Positions 1 to 9,038 of a DNA stretch of 64,000 nucleotides are shown here, one piece after another. The notes beneath the pieces are model-generated. The model did not search any database, was not told the origin of the DNA, and worked only from the letters and a program-made list of their open reading frames with translations. The DNA comes from Cytophagales bacterium. Its GTDB lineage: Bacteria; Bacteroidota; Bacteroidia; Cytophagales; Cyclobacteriaceae. The stretch lies in NCBI GenBank assembly GCA_033344775.1, contig JAWPMT010000001.1, positions 1,054,001 to 1,118,000 of the forward strand, read 5' to 3'. The number at the start of each line of letters is the position of its first letter. The stretch's first letter is position 1. A program made the translations under genes and the position numbers.

Positions 1-966
1 AGCAATATCCGGTTCTACGAGCGCCATGTCGGATTTACTCAAATTGGTGTACACCTTGAGCATTCCGGTCTCCCCGGTTTGCTGCCGAAAAGCGAAGTTA
101 CCATCCCACTGTTCTGGTGCTTTGTTCCATTCTAGGTTTTGGTTAACCAGTCCGAAATAGGGTCCCAGGTTGGTATACTGGACTTTTCCCGCAACGGAAC
201 TCTTATTGAAAGTACGTGTGGTAGAAATATCAGTCCCCACCGTCATGAAAGACAAGTCCGTGCGATCATTTTCAGCCAGGTCCTTTGACTCCAGCACAAG
301 TGCTGAAGACAAAGCCTGACCATATTCGGCAGAGTAGCCTCCGGTTGAAAAATTAGTTCCTTTAAACATGAAGGGTGAGAAACGACTTCTGCTTGGTGTG
401 TTGGGCGCGGCAGCTCCGTATTCGTTGTGTACGAGCATGCCATCAATGAATGTCTTGGTTTCTCGGCCATCTCCTCCTCGCACAAACAATCTACCGGTCT
501 CCCCTACGGTCTGTGTACCGGGTAATGTATTGAGTGCTCCAGGGATGTCCGCGGTGGTTCCTGCAGTTGTTACTACATCGAGGGGTTTGAGTACTTCTTG
601 TTTGCTTCCACCAGAAGCATTGAACGATCCAGCTGTAATGACCACTGCATTGAGTTCACTGATCTTCTCTCGAAGCTTGATGGTGATCTCCTGATCCTTG
701 GCAGTCACTGGATAAGTACCGTCGTGGTAGCCAATGAAGGCCGCAATCAGGATCTGATCTCCGGTTTCGTATGACTCAAAAGAGAACTTGCCTTCCAGGT
801 CTGTGGTGGCTCCGTCGTACGTCCCTTCCAGGTAGACATTTACTCCAAGAAGGGCTTCTCCTTTATGATCGGTGACCTGCCCCGAGATGGTAAACTGCCC
901 CAACAATGGGACAGAGAACAGAAAAAGTAAAAAAGTAAAAAAGTACGTCGTGGCTTGAGTTTTCAT
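1..966 (-). CDS. TonB-dependent receptor, N-terminal part (cut by window edge)
   Basis: Outer-membrane receptor for energy-dependent uptake of an unknown ligand. Reading from the ATG at 966 gives a signal peptide ending near VPLLGQ, then a carboxypeptidase-regulatory-like domain (about residues 24-105, with the typical GVNVYLEGT and TTDLEGKF stretches). A TonB plug follows, with GALNTLPGTQTVGE, RLFVRGGDGRETKTFIDGM and STGGYSAEYGQALSSAL. The frame is open for 322 codons to the left edge, so the C-terminal barrel lies outside the window. No SusD-like gene is visible beside it, so a glycan substrate cannot be argued. The family call is secure; the substrate is unknown. Confidence 0.93.
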   Translation of the reverse strand, partial: MKTQATTYFFTFLLFLFSVPLLGQFTISGQVTDHKGEALLGVNVYLEGTYDGATTDLEGKFSFESYETGDQILIAAFIGYHDGTYPVTAKDQEITIKLREKISELNAVVITAGSFNASGGSKQEVLKPLDVVTTAGTTADIPGALNTLPGTQTVGETGRLFVRGGDGRETKTFIDGMLVHNEYGAAAPNTPSRSRFSPFMFKGTNFSTGGYSAEYGQALSSALVLESKDLAENDRTDLSFMTVGTDISTTRTFNKSSVAGKVQYTNLGPYFGLVNQNLEWNKAPEQWDGNFAFRQQTGETGMLKVYTNLSKSDMALVEPDIA

Positions 967-1108
967 GCTCCAAAAGTCTATTTGGAGTACCCCACCTTAT
1001 AATTAAAGACGCTGAGTTGTTGAGTTTTTGAGATGGATTGTAGGAGCTGGAAGCTGTTTCTGGGTTTTGGTTGATGGTTTTTGGTTATGACTCAAACCTT
1101 TCTTAATC

Positions 1109-1172
1109 CGTCATTCCCAGCTGTAGTATCATGAATCTTTAAACAGCGCATCATCAGCGTCGGGAATCTCTT
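1109..1172. repeat. Degenerate palindromic repeat, copy C
   Basis: Begins CGTCATTCCCAG and later carries CGGGAATCTC, the same head and inner motif as the clearer copies near 30784 and 44101. The second half of the palindrome is hard to recognise, so this looks like a decayed copy. It lies in the 335-base gap (967-1301) between the partial receptor and a small coiled-coil gene. I see nothing else of note in that gap. Confidence 0.4.
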
Positions 1173-1301
1173 TACGGATTATAGCATGTACATTCTAGCA
1201 TCGAGGCAAATCAAAATTGTCCGAGGAAAATGCCGGGACTTATACCAAAGTATGTCGGTCTTCGACAACTTCAGACTGATATCAGGAATAAAATTCAAGA
1301 A

Positions 1302-1538
1302 TCACTTACAAACGTACAAAGCCTGCCTCAGTGAATCAGTCAACACTTCCTGTTGTCTTAGTCGTTCGGTCATGGCTTCGGCAATTCGCTTTTGCTCCTC
1401 TGCACTCCTTTGTGCTTCCTTGACCTGCATTTCCAATTGCTCATTCACACTCAATGCTTCCAGTGACTGAGATTGCGCAAACACAACTGAAGCTACAATA
1501 ATGATTGCAAGTACAGCGATGATGATGTTCTTTACCAT
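1302..1538 (-). CDS. Small secreted or membrane-anchored coiled-coil protein
   Basis: A 78-residue protein, family not recognised. I start at the ATG at 1538 because it puts a hydrophobic segment (residues about 4-19, ending VFAQ) right at the N-terminus, as a signal peptide or single anchor. The upstream in-frame ATG at 1598 would add 20 residues of another hydrophobic stretch and is less likely. The rest is rich in Glu, Gln, Arg and Ala (VKEAQRSAEEQKRIAEAM) and should form one long amphipathic helix. It is divergent from the gene at 1672, so the interval 1539-1671 probably holds both promoters. A role as a periplasmic spacer or envelope-associated protein is a guess. Confidence 0.5.
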   Translation of the reverse strand: MVKNIIIAVLAIIIVASVVFAQSQSLEALSVNEQLEMQVKEAQRSAEEQKRIAEAMTERLRQQEVLTDSLRQALYVCK

Positions 1539-1671
1539 AGGAGTAGATAGTAGGAGTATGTAGATTGGTTTGTTCTTTTTCAAATTAAGAAAAAACATGA
1601 GACGAACCTAATCTATCTATTGGTAACAGATTGTTTTGGTTTAATATCATTATATGCTTTAACATTATCAG

Positions 1672-2307
1672 ATGAATAAAGTCACTATTGTCCTCGTCTC
1701 AATATTTACAGTATATCCGCTGTTCCTTCCTCAGCTACATGCCCAATCCAATTGTGAAACAATCACTACAAGCCTGGAGAAAGCTGCACAAAAACATGAG
1801 AAATTGGGTGCACTCACTGCCCATGGGAATTACGAATCAAGGTCCAGGATGATGGGCAACTCATATGCACGAAATCAAGCAATGGAATTGATGGCGGAGG
1901 CCGTTACTGGCTACATGCGAAACCACTTAACAGAAACGCTTTCCTTCTCTAGTGAAGAACAGCAAGACAGGTTCGCAGCACAGCTACTTGGAGAATCAGA
2001 ACAAGGAGTTGCCACCATTGGAGGCCAGCAATATAATTCTTCCAGCTCCTTTGTGAGTCTTACCCTTCATGGTGTTCGAGAAGTCACGTCGAATGAATGT
2101 CCTTTGAAAAACGGGGGCTCCAGTATCTATTATAAGCTCCTCGCCATTTCGCCAGAAGGCATCATCCAAACCATCGATGAAGCGATCGTGTCATTCGCCG
2201 AAAATGAGGAAATTTCTGGTGAGGCTTTAATTGATTCCTGGGAGAAATCAGCGTTGAAGGCGTCTTTGCTGGAACAGCAAAAGAAGTATGAGAAGAAGAT
2301 GAATTAG
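1672..2307 (+). CDS. Secreted protein of unknown function
   Basis: A 211-residue protein with an N-terminal signal peptide (hydrophobic residues about 4-23, cleavage near LHAQ). The mature part is mostly helical and polar, contains two Cys (SNCETI and NECPLK) that could pair in the periplasm, and ends in a basic helix (QQKKYEKKMN). The central segment with SYARNQAMELMAEAVTGY followed by a Ser-rich strand and SLTLHGVREV loosely resembles the LPP20/LPP-like fold of envelope proteins, which I cannot confirm. It stands alone between a divergent small gene and a convergent azurin-like gene. Real-gene confidence is high; function is unknown. Confidence 0.7.
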   Translation: MNKVTIVLVSIFTVYPLFLPQLHAQSNCETITTSLEKAAQKHEKLGALTAHGNYESRSRMMGNSYARNQAMELMAEAVTGYMRNHLTETLSFSSEEQQDRFAAQLLGESEQGVATIGGQQYNSSSSFVSLTLHGVREVTSNECPLKNGGSSIYYKLLAISPEGIIQTIDEAIVSFAENEEISGEALIDSWEKSALKASLLEQQKKYEKKMN

Positions 2308-2340
2308 GAATATAACCAAACTGGGTTTTGTGTAACAACC

Positions 2341-2377
2341 CTAACAGCGTTAGTTGGTCTATCCACAACGCTGTTAG
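2341..2377. terminator. Hairpin between convergent genes
   Basis: CTAACAGCGTT and AACGCTGTTAG form a perfect 11-base inverted repeat around a 15-base loop, 33 bases after the stop codon of the secreted-protein gene. The arms extend outward with a bulge (CAAC and GTTG). No clear T-run follows, so it may be a Rho-dependent or bidirectional terminator, or a repeat element. Confidence 0.45.
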
Positions 2378-2504
2378 AAGTTGGGACTCTTTATGGGTCA
2401 GCTGCTACTTAAAGTGTCAGAAGAGATACCGGTCTTCTGCGTACTTCCTTCGGAATTTAAGTCATCAAAAACCCTTGCCGGGTGCCCGGCATGAACGATT
2501 AAAT

Positions 2505-2999
2505 CTATTCAACAATAAAATTCCCTTGCATCGCGAAGAAGTGACCAGGGAATGTACACACAAACTGATATGTTCCTGCAGCTGGTGCATCGAAAGTAAT
2601 GGTGGTTGACTCTCCTCCACCAATGATGATGGTGGCTGCAATGATCTCATCACCTTCAATTACATAATTGCTCGCTGATTCGCTCATGGCACGCTGTGCA
2701 TAGTCATTCAAATCAACACCCTGACTCAGGATGACCAGGTTGTGTCCCATTGATTCTTTAGGGAAAGATCCGGTATGATTCAAAGTCAGTTCTACTTTGC
2801 TTCCTGCAGGTACTTTGATCTCATCCGTATCAAATTTCATTTGGTCGTCGCTATTTACCACAACCTTGACGAGTTCTCCTGTCGCTTTAGTTTCGGTTTT
2901 AGCAGCAGTTTCATTCTCTCCGGAACCGGAACTTTCACCGCCACCTCCACAAGCTGCTAAAAAGACCATCACCAGGATTACTGCAAAATATTTTGTCAT
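2505..2999 (-). CDS. Azurin/plastocyanin-like cupredoxin lipoprotein
   Basis: A blue-copper electron carrier, probably anchored by lipid in the cell envelope. From the ATG at 2999 the protein is 164 residues: signal peptide with lipobox LAAC, a Gly/Ser/Glu linker, then one cupredoxin domain. All type-1 copper ligands can be seen: the first His in MGHNLVIL, then Cys, His and Met in VCTFPGHFFAM near the C-terminus. The longer start at 3023 adds eight residues before the signal peptide and is less likely. Azurin-like proteins usually shuttle electrons to terminal oxidases or reductases; no such partner lies nearby. It stands alone and is convergent with the gene to its left. Confidence 0.88.
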   Translation of the reverse strand: MTKYFAVILVMVFLAACGGGGESSGSGENETAAKTETKATGELVKVVVNSDDQMKFDTDEIKVPAGSKVELTLNHTGSFPKESMGHNLVILSQGVDLNDYAQRAMSESASNYVIEGDEIIAATIIIGGGESTTITFDAPAAGTYQFVCTFPGHFFAMQGNFIVE

Positions 3000-3236
3000 T
3001 GAACTTAGGTTTATGCTTTGCATGTCTATCGATTCATTAGGATTCGCTGCAAATCTAAGTCGGTTTTTTAAGTGGTCGTCAAATTGGGAGAATGCACCTA
3101 CTTATTTGGGACTTTTGTCAGGTGTGATGAATCCTTATGATCGGAATTCGGAGACTCCCCTACGATTACAATTAAATAAGTATAAATCGAAACTTCGAAT
3201 TCATGTCATCCGTGGAGTGACGAATTCCTTTATCAA

Positions 3237-3926
3237 TCAACTCACCAAAACACCGTCACTCAGTTCGAGGACCCGATCACTATTCGCAGCGAACTGGTCA
3301 TCATGGGTAACAGCAATGATGGTCTGGCCCCGTTCCTCTGCCAATTGCCGGAAAATATCGAAAACAATATCGGTGTTCTTAGAGTCCAGATTTCCCGTTG
3401 GCTCATCGCCCATGATGATCTCCGGTTCATTGATCAATGCCCTGGCAATCGCCACCCGCTGCTGCTGACCTCCGGATAATTTACTGGTTCGTTTCAAGGC
3501 CTGCTCTGGTAATCCCAATATTTTGAGATTTTCATAGGCTGACTCCCTGATCTCTTCTTTCGACTTTTTCCCCAACTTCAAGGCAGGCAACATTACATTT
3601 TCCAAGGAGGTGAATTCTGGCAAGAGATAATGGAACTGAAAAACAAACCCTATATGGGCATTCCTGAATGCCGCCAGTTGGTTTTGAGGTTTCCCATTGA
3701 GGTTTTCACCTTTGATCACTAATTGTCCTTCAAAGTCCGTGTCCATGGTTGATAACACATACAACAGCGTGGACTTACCTGATCCTGATTTCCCGACCAG
3801 GGAAAGGAACTCTCCTTTTTTGACTTGAAAGTTGATGTCTTTTAGAACCTGAAAGGTCTGCGGTTCATGGAAATATTTGGTCAATCCGGCAACTGATAGT
3901 ACGGATTCCTGACTTTGTATGTTCAT
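3237..3926 (-). CDS. ABC transporter ATPase, LolD/MacB type
   Basis: The 229-residue cytoplasmic ATPase of a tripartite export or lipoprotein-release system. Walker A is GKSGSGKST near residue 43, the signature is LSGGQQQRVAIARAL, and Walker B with the catalytic Glu is IIMGDEPTGNLD, followed by a switch His in AVTHD. Length and the DEPTGNLDSKN motif are typical of the LolD/MacB/FtsE branch that pairs with FtsX-fold permeases. Its start overlaps the permease stop by four bases, so translation is probably coupled. It is the last gene of the minus-strand efflux cluster. Confidence 0.93.
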   Translation of the reverse strand: MNIQSQESVLSVAGLTKYFHEPQTFQVLKDINFQVKKGEFLSLVGKSGSGKSTLLYVLSTMDTDFEGQLVIKGENLNGKPQNQLAAFRNAHIGFVFQFHYLLPEFTSLENVMLPALKLGKKSKEEIRESAYENLKILGLPEQALKRTSKLSGGQQQRVAIARALINEPEIIMGDEPTGNLDSKNTDIVFDIFRQLAEERGQTIIAVTHDDQFAANSDRVLELSDGVLVS

Positions 3927-5167
3927 CCTCTTATGATTTCTACCGGGTCTACTTTTGAAGCTTTCTTTGCTGGCAGGTAACCCGCCAAAAAGGTCGTGAT
4001 CAAACCAAAAAGAAACGCCATTGCGTAATCTTGCACCTCATAGGCGATTGGAAGGGTCTCCAGCATGGCAATATTGAAGCTGGTGTGATCTACGATCACT
4101 GAGATCACATATCCCAAAATAACCCCCACGATCCCACCACAAATACCAATAATGACTGATTGCGTCAAAAAGATCTCTACAATGTCTCGTCCTTCAAATC
4201 CCATGGCTTTCAAGATGGCAATGTCCTTGATCTTTTCATTGACCGTCATGTTCATGATGTTGTAAATCCCAAATCCTGCCACTAACAGAATCGTGAGAGA
4301 TACAGCAATCGCAATGATGTTTCTTAGTTCATTACCAGCATCCAATTGACCATTTGCAGTTTTCCAGGACTCCACCTTATATGGAATCAGTCGATCATAT
4401 TGGGTTGCAAAAGCATTTGAGGCTTCAAAATCTTTCAAATTGACCTGAATGTCTGTTGCATAGCCATGATGTTGTGAAATCAGTTGTCGTGCTGAATTGA
4501 TATGTAGATAGGCTTTACTGTTATCTACTCCCGCAATGGATGTCTCTATCAATCCCAGAACTTCAAAACTTCTACTGACTCCTTCAGATGTCTGTACCTG
4601 AACACGATCACCTTGCTTAACGCTCAACCTTTTGGCAAGGCCGGTTCCTATGATCATCCCATCTCCTCGACTGTGTATATCATTCCAATTCCCAATAGTC
4701 ATGTAAGTAGAAGTTTCAAAGAGTTGATCTTCCCGATAAGCTTCCACACCGGACATGGTCCCATTGATTTTGGTTGCACCATTTCGGAAAAAGACATTGA
4801 TATTCACCTGTGGAGCAATTCCATACAAAGCAGGGTCGTTTTCAAGGATTTGGATGATCTCTGCAGCATTCCTAATGCCCTCTGTGTACTGGATGACACG
4901 TGCATTTCGAATATTTATGGCTGTTCCTGTCTTATGTGCCTGTGCCAATAAATTGGATTGGTCTTCGGGCAAATCATTGTAAACCCGAACATGAGCCAGG
5001 GTACTGAACGCCATCTCCGTCTGAATGTCATTCACACCAGTCATGAAGCTGTTCATGAAAATGTACATGGAGATACCAAATGTCACACTCAACATGGCTA
5101 CCAGCGCTTGTTTAACCCTTGAAGTAAGGTGCACACCGGCTACCCTGAGGTTCGTTCCGGAAATCAT
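3923..5167 (-). CDS. ABC transporter permease, FtsX/MacB/LolC fold
   Basis: Inner-membrane permease partner of the adjacent ATPase. I start at the ATG at 5167 because it overlaps the adaptor's stop as ATGA and puts the first transmembrane segment (ALVAMLSVTFGISMYIF) near residue 20. A further in-frame ATG at 5233 lies inside the adaptor gene. The layout is one N-terminal membrane segment, a large MacB-type periplasmic domain and three C-terminal segments. The FtsX-domain hallmarks are MTVNEKIKDIAILKAMGF and the ending GYLPAKKASKVDPVEIIRG. With adaptor and channel genes upstream it most likely drives mechanotransmission-type export of a drug, peptide or lipid; the substrate cannot be read. Confidence 0.92.
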   Translation of the reverse strand: MISGTNLRVAGVHLTSRVKQALVAMLSVTFGISMYIFMNSFMTGVNDIQTEMAFSTLAHVRVYNDLPEDQSNLLAQAHKTGTAINIRNARVIQYTEGIRNAAEIIQILENDPALYGIAPQVNINVFFRNGATKINGTMSGVEAYREDQLFETSTYMTIGNWNDIHSRGDGMIIGTGLAKRLSVKQGDRVQVQTSEGVSRSFEVLGLIETSIAGVDNSKAYLHINSARQLISQHHGYATDIQVNLKDFEASNAFATQYDRLIPYKVESWKTANGQLDAGNELRNIIAIAVSLTILLVAGFGIYNIMNMTVNEKIKDIAILKAMGFEGRDIVEIFLTQSVIIGICGGIVGVILGYVISVIVDHTSFNIAMLETLPIAYEVQDYAMAFLFGLITTFLAGYLPAKKASKVDPVEIIRG

Positions 5168-6270
5168 AATTCCTTGAAGTTTGGTAGAAGCAGAGTCTGA
5201 TCTACAGATAATCCTTGCACAACTTCCACCCAATCCGGATTCCGAATACCTACCTCTACGGCTACTTTCTTCTTATCCTTCAATAAAACGCTATCTCCTT
5301 TTAACAAGAAGGTAGTGGGAACGGTGATCACGTCCTTTTTCTCCGCTACGACAATGTTGGCCTGAAGCTGGGTGTTGGAAAACAACTTCGATGGCTTTTC
5401 CACAAACTGTGCTTCTGCCAAAAAAGATTGCTCTTGTTCATCAAAGGACGGAAATACCCTGGAAATTTCAGCTTGATACAAATTGGCTTTATCCGTATTC
5501 AACGAAATGTAAGTTGTTTGGCCAGTTTCAAGGAGATTGACATCTTCTTCAGCGACAAAAAGCTTTACCATGTGCAATCCCCCTCCTATTTTGGCGACAG
5601 GACTCCCTCTTCGAACCAGTGCTCCTTCCTGTTCGTGTACGGAGATGACCATTCCATCGATCGCAGCCGTCAGGACATAATCACCATTTTTTTCCTGCTC
5701 GACTATTAATTGAGTCCTGGCATTATCGAGGTTCAATTGCAGATTAGCCAACAAGTCCTCATGTGACTTCTGAGCAATAGCCACATTGCGTCTGGCATTT
5801 TCGTATTGCACCTCTACCCGATCAAATTCTACTTGGGATACGGCGCCTGTTTTTACCAACTGCTGGTAGCGCTTATAATTCTTCTCATCCGACTCCAGCT
5901 GCCACTGAGACTGTTCCCACCTCAATTGTGATTGTTGGATTTCCGGCGAATTGGGCTGCAATCGATCTTTGGCAAATTCGTAGTTAGCCTGTGCATTCTG
6001 CAATTGCTCGGTCTGGACATTGTTTGAAATGACAAACAATTGGTCTCCCTTCTTCACCTGATCGCCCTCCTCTACCAAAGCAGTTAATAAAAAACCTTCT
6101 GCATTGGCTGTCACGAGGTACTCATGTGCTGTTGTCACATAGCCGCTGGCGAAAACTGCATCAATCAGGTCCTGGCTCACCGGCTGAGTCGTCTCATTGG
6201 GCTGACAGCCGATGAAGAAGGTCCCCAATATGGCCGAAATAAGAAAGTGAAATCTATTTAAAGTATTCAT
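5164..6270 (-). CDS. HlyD/MacA-type periplasmic adaptor, lipoprotein
   Basis: The 368-residue membrane-fusion protein that would bridge the inner-membrane permease and the TolC-type channel. It has a signal peptide with lipobox FFIGC, a biotinyl-lipoyl half-domain (EGDQVKKGDQLFVI), a long alpha-helical hairpin (about residues 75-170, rich in Gln, Glu and Asn) and the second lipoyl half (IDGMVISVHEQEGALVRRG). Beta-barrel and membrane-proximal domains follow. It overlaps both neighbours by four bases (ATGA), which places it firmly in the operon. The architecture matches MacA and related adaptors. Confidence 0.92.
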   Translation of the reverse strand: MNTLNRFHFLISAILGTFFIGCQPNETTQPVSQDLIDAVFASGYVTTAHEYLVTANAEGFLLTALVEEGDQVKKGDQLFVISNNVQTEQLQNAQANYEFAKDRLQPNSPEIQQSQLRWEQSQWQLESDEKNYKRYQQLVKTGAVSQVEFDRVEVQYENARRNVAIAQKSHEDLLANLQLNLDNARTQLIVEQEKNGDYVLTAAIDGMVISVHEQEGALVRRGSPVAKIGGGLHMVKLFVAEEDVNLLETGQTTYISLNTDKANLYQAEISRVFPSFDEQEQSFLAEAQFVEKPSKLFSNTQLQANIVVAEKKDVITVPTTFLLKGDSVLLKDKKKVAVEVGIRNPDWVEVVQGLSVDQTLLLPNFKEL

Positions 6271-7577
6271 GATTTTCTGGAACGTATGGTGGCATAATAA
6301 CTATAGAAAGTGGTCAATGCATTTAGGTAATGCTGCTCGGCTTTCAAAAGGTCTTCAACCTTAGACAGGTGCTCATCCAGGCCAATTAACCCCTGCTCGA
6401 ATTGCTGTAGTGACAACCCTACTGACTCTTGATACAATTCAAAGTTTTCCTCTGCAAAGACAACCCGGTCTTTGCTTGCGATGAAGTTTTGCAACAGCAT
6501 CTTGTCTTGAAATGCGGTGGTTTGTTCCTGATTTTCAAAGCGTTTAGTAGCGATTTGGGCAGCTAACTGAGCGCTTTTCAGGTTGTTTTTGTTTTTAAAC
6601 CCTGTAAACAATGGTACTTGTAAACTGATCCCCAGGTAGCTGTAGGCTGACCAGTCATCCGCACGCATCGACAGACCAAATTCCTCGCGAAATTGTTGTT
6701 GCCCAAAATAGGATTCCAGGGTAAGCTTAGGAAGGAATGCCGTTTTGCTTTGCCGGACCCGAAGGTCAGCTAATTCCACTTCTGCCTTGGTGGTCATAAG
6801 CTCCTGATCTTGCCCCATCTCCGCGCTTACCTGATTAATGGACTGAACATCCAATTCCTCCTCTAGCTGCAGTTGTACATGGTCAGATTGCCCTAACAAT
6901 AATTTCAATTGCAGCGCATATTCTTGCTGACGGGCGTGCGAACTGCTTAGGTTTTCTCTGGCTGTATTGGCCAAAATTTTTGCTTGTAAAAAGCTTGTTT
7001 GATTGATCAGTCCTTTTTCTCGTTTTTGTCGAGAAATAGCCAAAATACTGTCCATCAGTGCCGTATCCTGCTGATTCAACTGTGTTGCTTTATTGGTAAT
7101 CAACAGCAGATAATAGTAATAAGCTGTCTGATAAGTTAGTTTTTGTTCGTACGCGCCTTGCTCAAGTTGTTGCAAATCATGCGCTGCTGTAGCCACCTTC
7201 GCTTCGACCCGGTTACCCATATCCAAAACAGACTTAGAGACCGTGATACCTGCATTGTAGTTGTAGGGCTGCCCAAACTGTGCGTTTACTACTTCCCCTG
7301 GTTGGCCGAATATTTCTCCCGGCAATGGTGTTGTTGCCAATGACCGGTTATTTTGACCCGAGAAACTGGCGTTGACGGTGGGTAATCGGTGTTTTTTTGC
7401 TGCTTGCATGTCCACCCTTGATTGTTTCACCTGTAACTTAAATACTTCCAGGTCCGGATTCTTCGAAGCTGCCAATTCAAGGGCATCTTCTACGGTATGC
7501 AGCTGCTTGACTTCCTGAGCCAGTCCCCACGAACAACAGCCGAGAAGAAGCAATCCAATTTTAATGAGTCTTATCAT
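6267..7577 (-). CDS. TolC-family outer-membrane channel
   Basis: The 436-residue outer-membrane efflux channel. A signal peptide ends near SWGLAQ. Two repeated OEP units follow, with the usual opening VEDALELAASKNPDLEVFKLQV, long coiled-coil helices, and the conserved beta-strand pieces AGITVSKSVLDMGNR and LGISLQVPLFTGF that end each helical repeat. Length fits the family. The stop overlaps the adaptor start by four bases. An outer-membrane barrel gene ends 20 bases upstream, so all six genes from 8787 to 3237 probably form one transcript. Confidence 0.92.
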   Translation of the reverse strand: MIRLIKIGLLLLGCCSWGLAQEVKQLHTVEDALELAASKNPDLEVFKLQVKQSRVDMQAAKKHRLPTVNASFSGQNNRSLATTPLPGEIFGQPGEVVNAQFGQPYNYNAGITVSKSVLDMGNRVEAKVATAAHDLQQLEQGAYEQKLTYQTAYYYYLLLITNKATQLNQQDTALMDSILAISRQKREKGLINQTSFLQAKILANTARENLSSSHARQQEYALQLKLLLGQSDHVQLQLEEELDVQSINQVSAEMGQDQELMTTKAEVELADLRVRQSKTAFLPKLTLESYFGQQQFREEFGLSMRADDWSAYSYLGISLQVPLFTGFKNKNNLKSAQLAAQIATKRFENQEQTTAFQDKMLLQNFIASKDRVVFAEENFELYQESVGLSLQQFEQGLIGLDEHLSKVEDLLKAEQHYLNALTTFYSYYATIRSRKS

Positions 7578-7597
7578 TTGTTAGCAGTGTTATGTAT

Positions 7598-8368
7598 TTA
7601 TTTATTGCTCCCAAAAACAAAGTGGAAGCCAATGGATGCCGTAATTCCTCCGGGAGAGGTGATCCCTCCGATGTTTCTGGACCGATCTGCAGAAATCAGG
7701 TAACTTAAGTTGAATTCCAGCATCGCTTGTCGCGCCATTCGGTGAGCAAAACCTATTCCTGGCTGTAGATAGCGATAAGATTCTCTCAACTCCCTTTGGT
7801 TTTGGAATTGACCCTGTCCTACAGAAAAACCTCCTTCTCCGCCTACGGCAAGTGCCCTAATAAATCCAGCCTCCAGTTTCACATAAGGCCTGGAAAGCTC
7901 TTTTTCCTTGAAAATATACCGACCTTCAATACCTATCGTGATCATCGCTCCACCACTTCCCTCACCTTCAATGGATATCCCATTACCACCAAACTGCACG
8001 GAACTGATCTCTTGCTCCTTGGGTAACATCAACAAGTCCCCTGACATGGAAATCTGTAGTTGATCTTTCAAAAAGTATCCAATTTCCAACCCAATGAACC
8101 CTCTACGATCACTGAAATCTGTGAAAGTGATGGTGTCTGGCCGTTCAGTTTTGTTACTCCCTGAGATAAATCGCTGCCCGAAAGTGAAGCCCAAAGTGAC
8201 CCGATCTATGTAAATGCGCTTAAGGGAATCCTTAATGATCGGCTCTTGCTCAAGCATTCGAATGGCATTGGTCGCTTCACTGAATGGTACATATTCGCGA
8301 CTTTGAGCTACACTGAATAAGCCAGCCATTAGTAGCAAAGTAAAAAGCAACGATCTAATGGATGCCAT
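7598..8368 (-). CDS. Outer-membrane beta-barrel protein, PorT/OmpW-like size
   Basis: A 256-residue predicted barrel of unknown function. The ATG at 8368 shares its A with the stop of the upstream gene (TGATG), puts the signal peptide (SLLFTLLLMAGLFSVAQ) at the N-terminus and is preferred over the in-frame ATG at 8389. Alternating hydrophobic and polar strands rich in Gly and aromatic residues (IGLEIGYFLKDQLQISMSG, MITIGIEGRYIF) and a C-terminal strand SIGFHFVF are typical of small barrels. It lies inside the efflux operon, so it may be an accessory outer-membrane partner; that role is inferred from position only. Confidence 0.75.
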   Translation of the reverse strand: MASIRSLLFTLLLMAGLFSVAQSREYVPFSEATNAIRMLEQEPIIKDSLKRIYIDRVTLGFTFGQRFISGSNKTERPDTITFTDFSDRRGFIGLEIGYFLKDQLQISMSGDLLMLPKEQEISSVQFGGNGISIEGEGSGGAMITIGIEGRYIFKEKELSRPYVKLEAGFIRALAVGGEGGFSVGQGQFQNQRELRESYRYLQPGIGFAHRMARQAMLEFNLSYLISADRSRNIGGITSPGGITASIGFHFVFGSNK

Positions 8369-8787
8369 CACAAAGTGTCTCGCGACCATTGCTGTGTTCG
8401 ACTAAATCCCCGAACAGATACTTCCAGGTCCAACACGTCAGTACTTCGGGTTCGAATGGCAACATCCAGGGTACGTCCTTTCCGTGCTGCATAAATCTTC
8501 CCGCGCCAGGCACCTTGTTCATACTTCAATTCCGTCAACATATCACTTCCTAATATCTCGCGGCCTCTCAGTGACTTATCCGGATTGTTCTGATCTGTTT
8601 TTGGGTTTCCTTTTCGGTCATTGGGCTCCTTCAGCCAAACAATCTTGCCAAAGCACTGGCCTTCTTTTTCATAGATCTCTATCTTACTGTTGGCCTCCTG
8701 GGTCATCCAAATGCCTTTGATATCATCCTGTGCCTGGATTTGGGTACCAAGCACCAATAAAAAGGGAATCATCAATAATTTTCTCAT
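8368..8787 (-). CDS. DUF2147 family secreted protein
   Basis: A 139-residue protein that opens the efflux operon. Signal peptide MRKLLMIPFLLVLGTQIQAQ; the mature part shows the DUF2147 pattern: GIWMTQEANSKIEIYEK, FGKIVWLKEPND, a GREIL segment, and the terminal GFSRTQQWSR. DUF2147 is a small lipocalin-like beta-barrel domain of unknown biochemical function found in many Gram-negative envelopes. It is translationally linked to the barrel gene downstream by a one-base overlap. Confidence 0.88.
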   Translation of the reverse strand: MRKLLMIPFLLVLGTQIQAQDDIKGIWMTQEANSKIEIYEKEGQCFGKIVWLKEPNDRKGNPKTDQNNPDKSLRGREILGSDMLTELKYEQGAWRGKIYAARKGRTLDVAIRTRSTDVLDLEVSVRGFSRTQQWSRDTL

Positions 8788-8933
8788 GTGTTAACTTTTA
8801 ACTTTGATTATTACTCGAAGAAACGTGTGTTATACACCTACATAAATGGAAGATTGGCCGAGACCGATAAATCGAAAACTGAGACCTTCTCTCAACTACT
8901 GAACCGATAAGGCATTCTTAACTATCCGGTATG

Positions 8934-8969
8934 AAAAAATGAAGCAGGCCCGTTTAAATACAGACCTGC
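8934..8969 (-). terminator. Rho-independent terminator of the 9039 receptor gene
   Basis: On the minus strand a ten-base-pair stem (GCAGGTCTGT with ACGGGCCTGC, three G-U pairs) closes a six-base loop and is followed by TTCATTTTTT. It sits about 70 bases after the receptor stop codon and separates that gene from the efflux operon. Confidence 0.75.
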
Positions 8970-9038
8970 TAACACAACCTTAACTATAAAAAAGTCTTAT
9001 ATGAACTTCTTAATCATAAGGTCCGGAACCACCTGTAC

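Noticed and set aside
3023-3023. Upstream start for the azurin-like gene
   Set aside because: It would put eight extra residues before the signal peptide; the ATG at 2999 gives a normal lipoprotein start.
2797-3468. Plus-strand frame of 223 codons
   Set aside because: It overlaps the azurin-like and ATPase genes on the other strand and shows no domain; it is the mirror of real genes.
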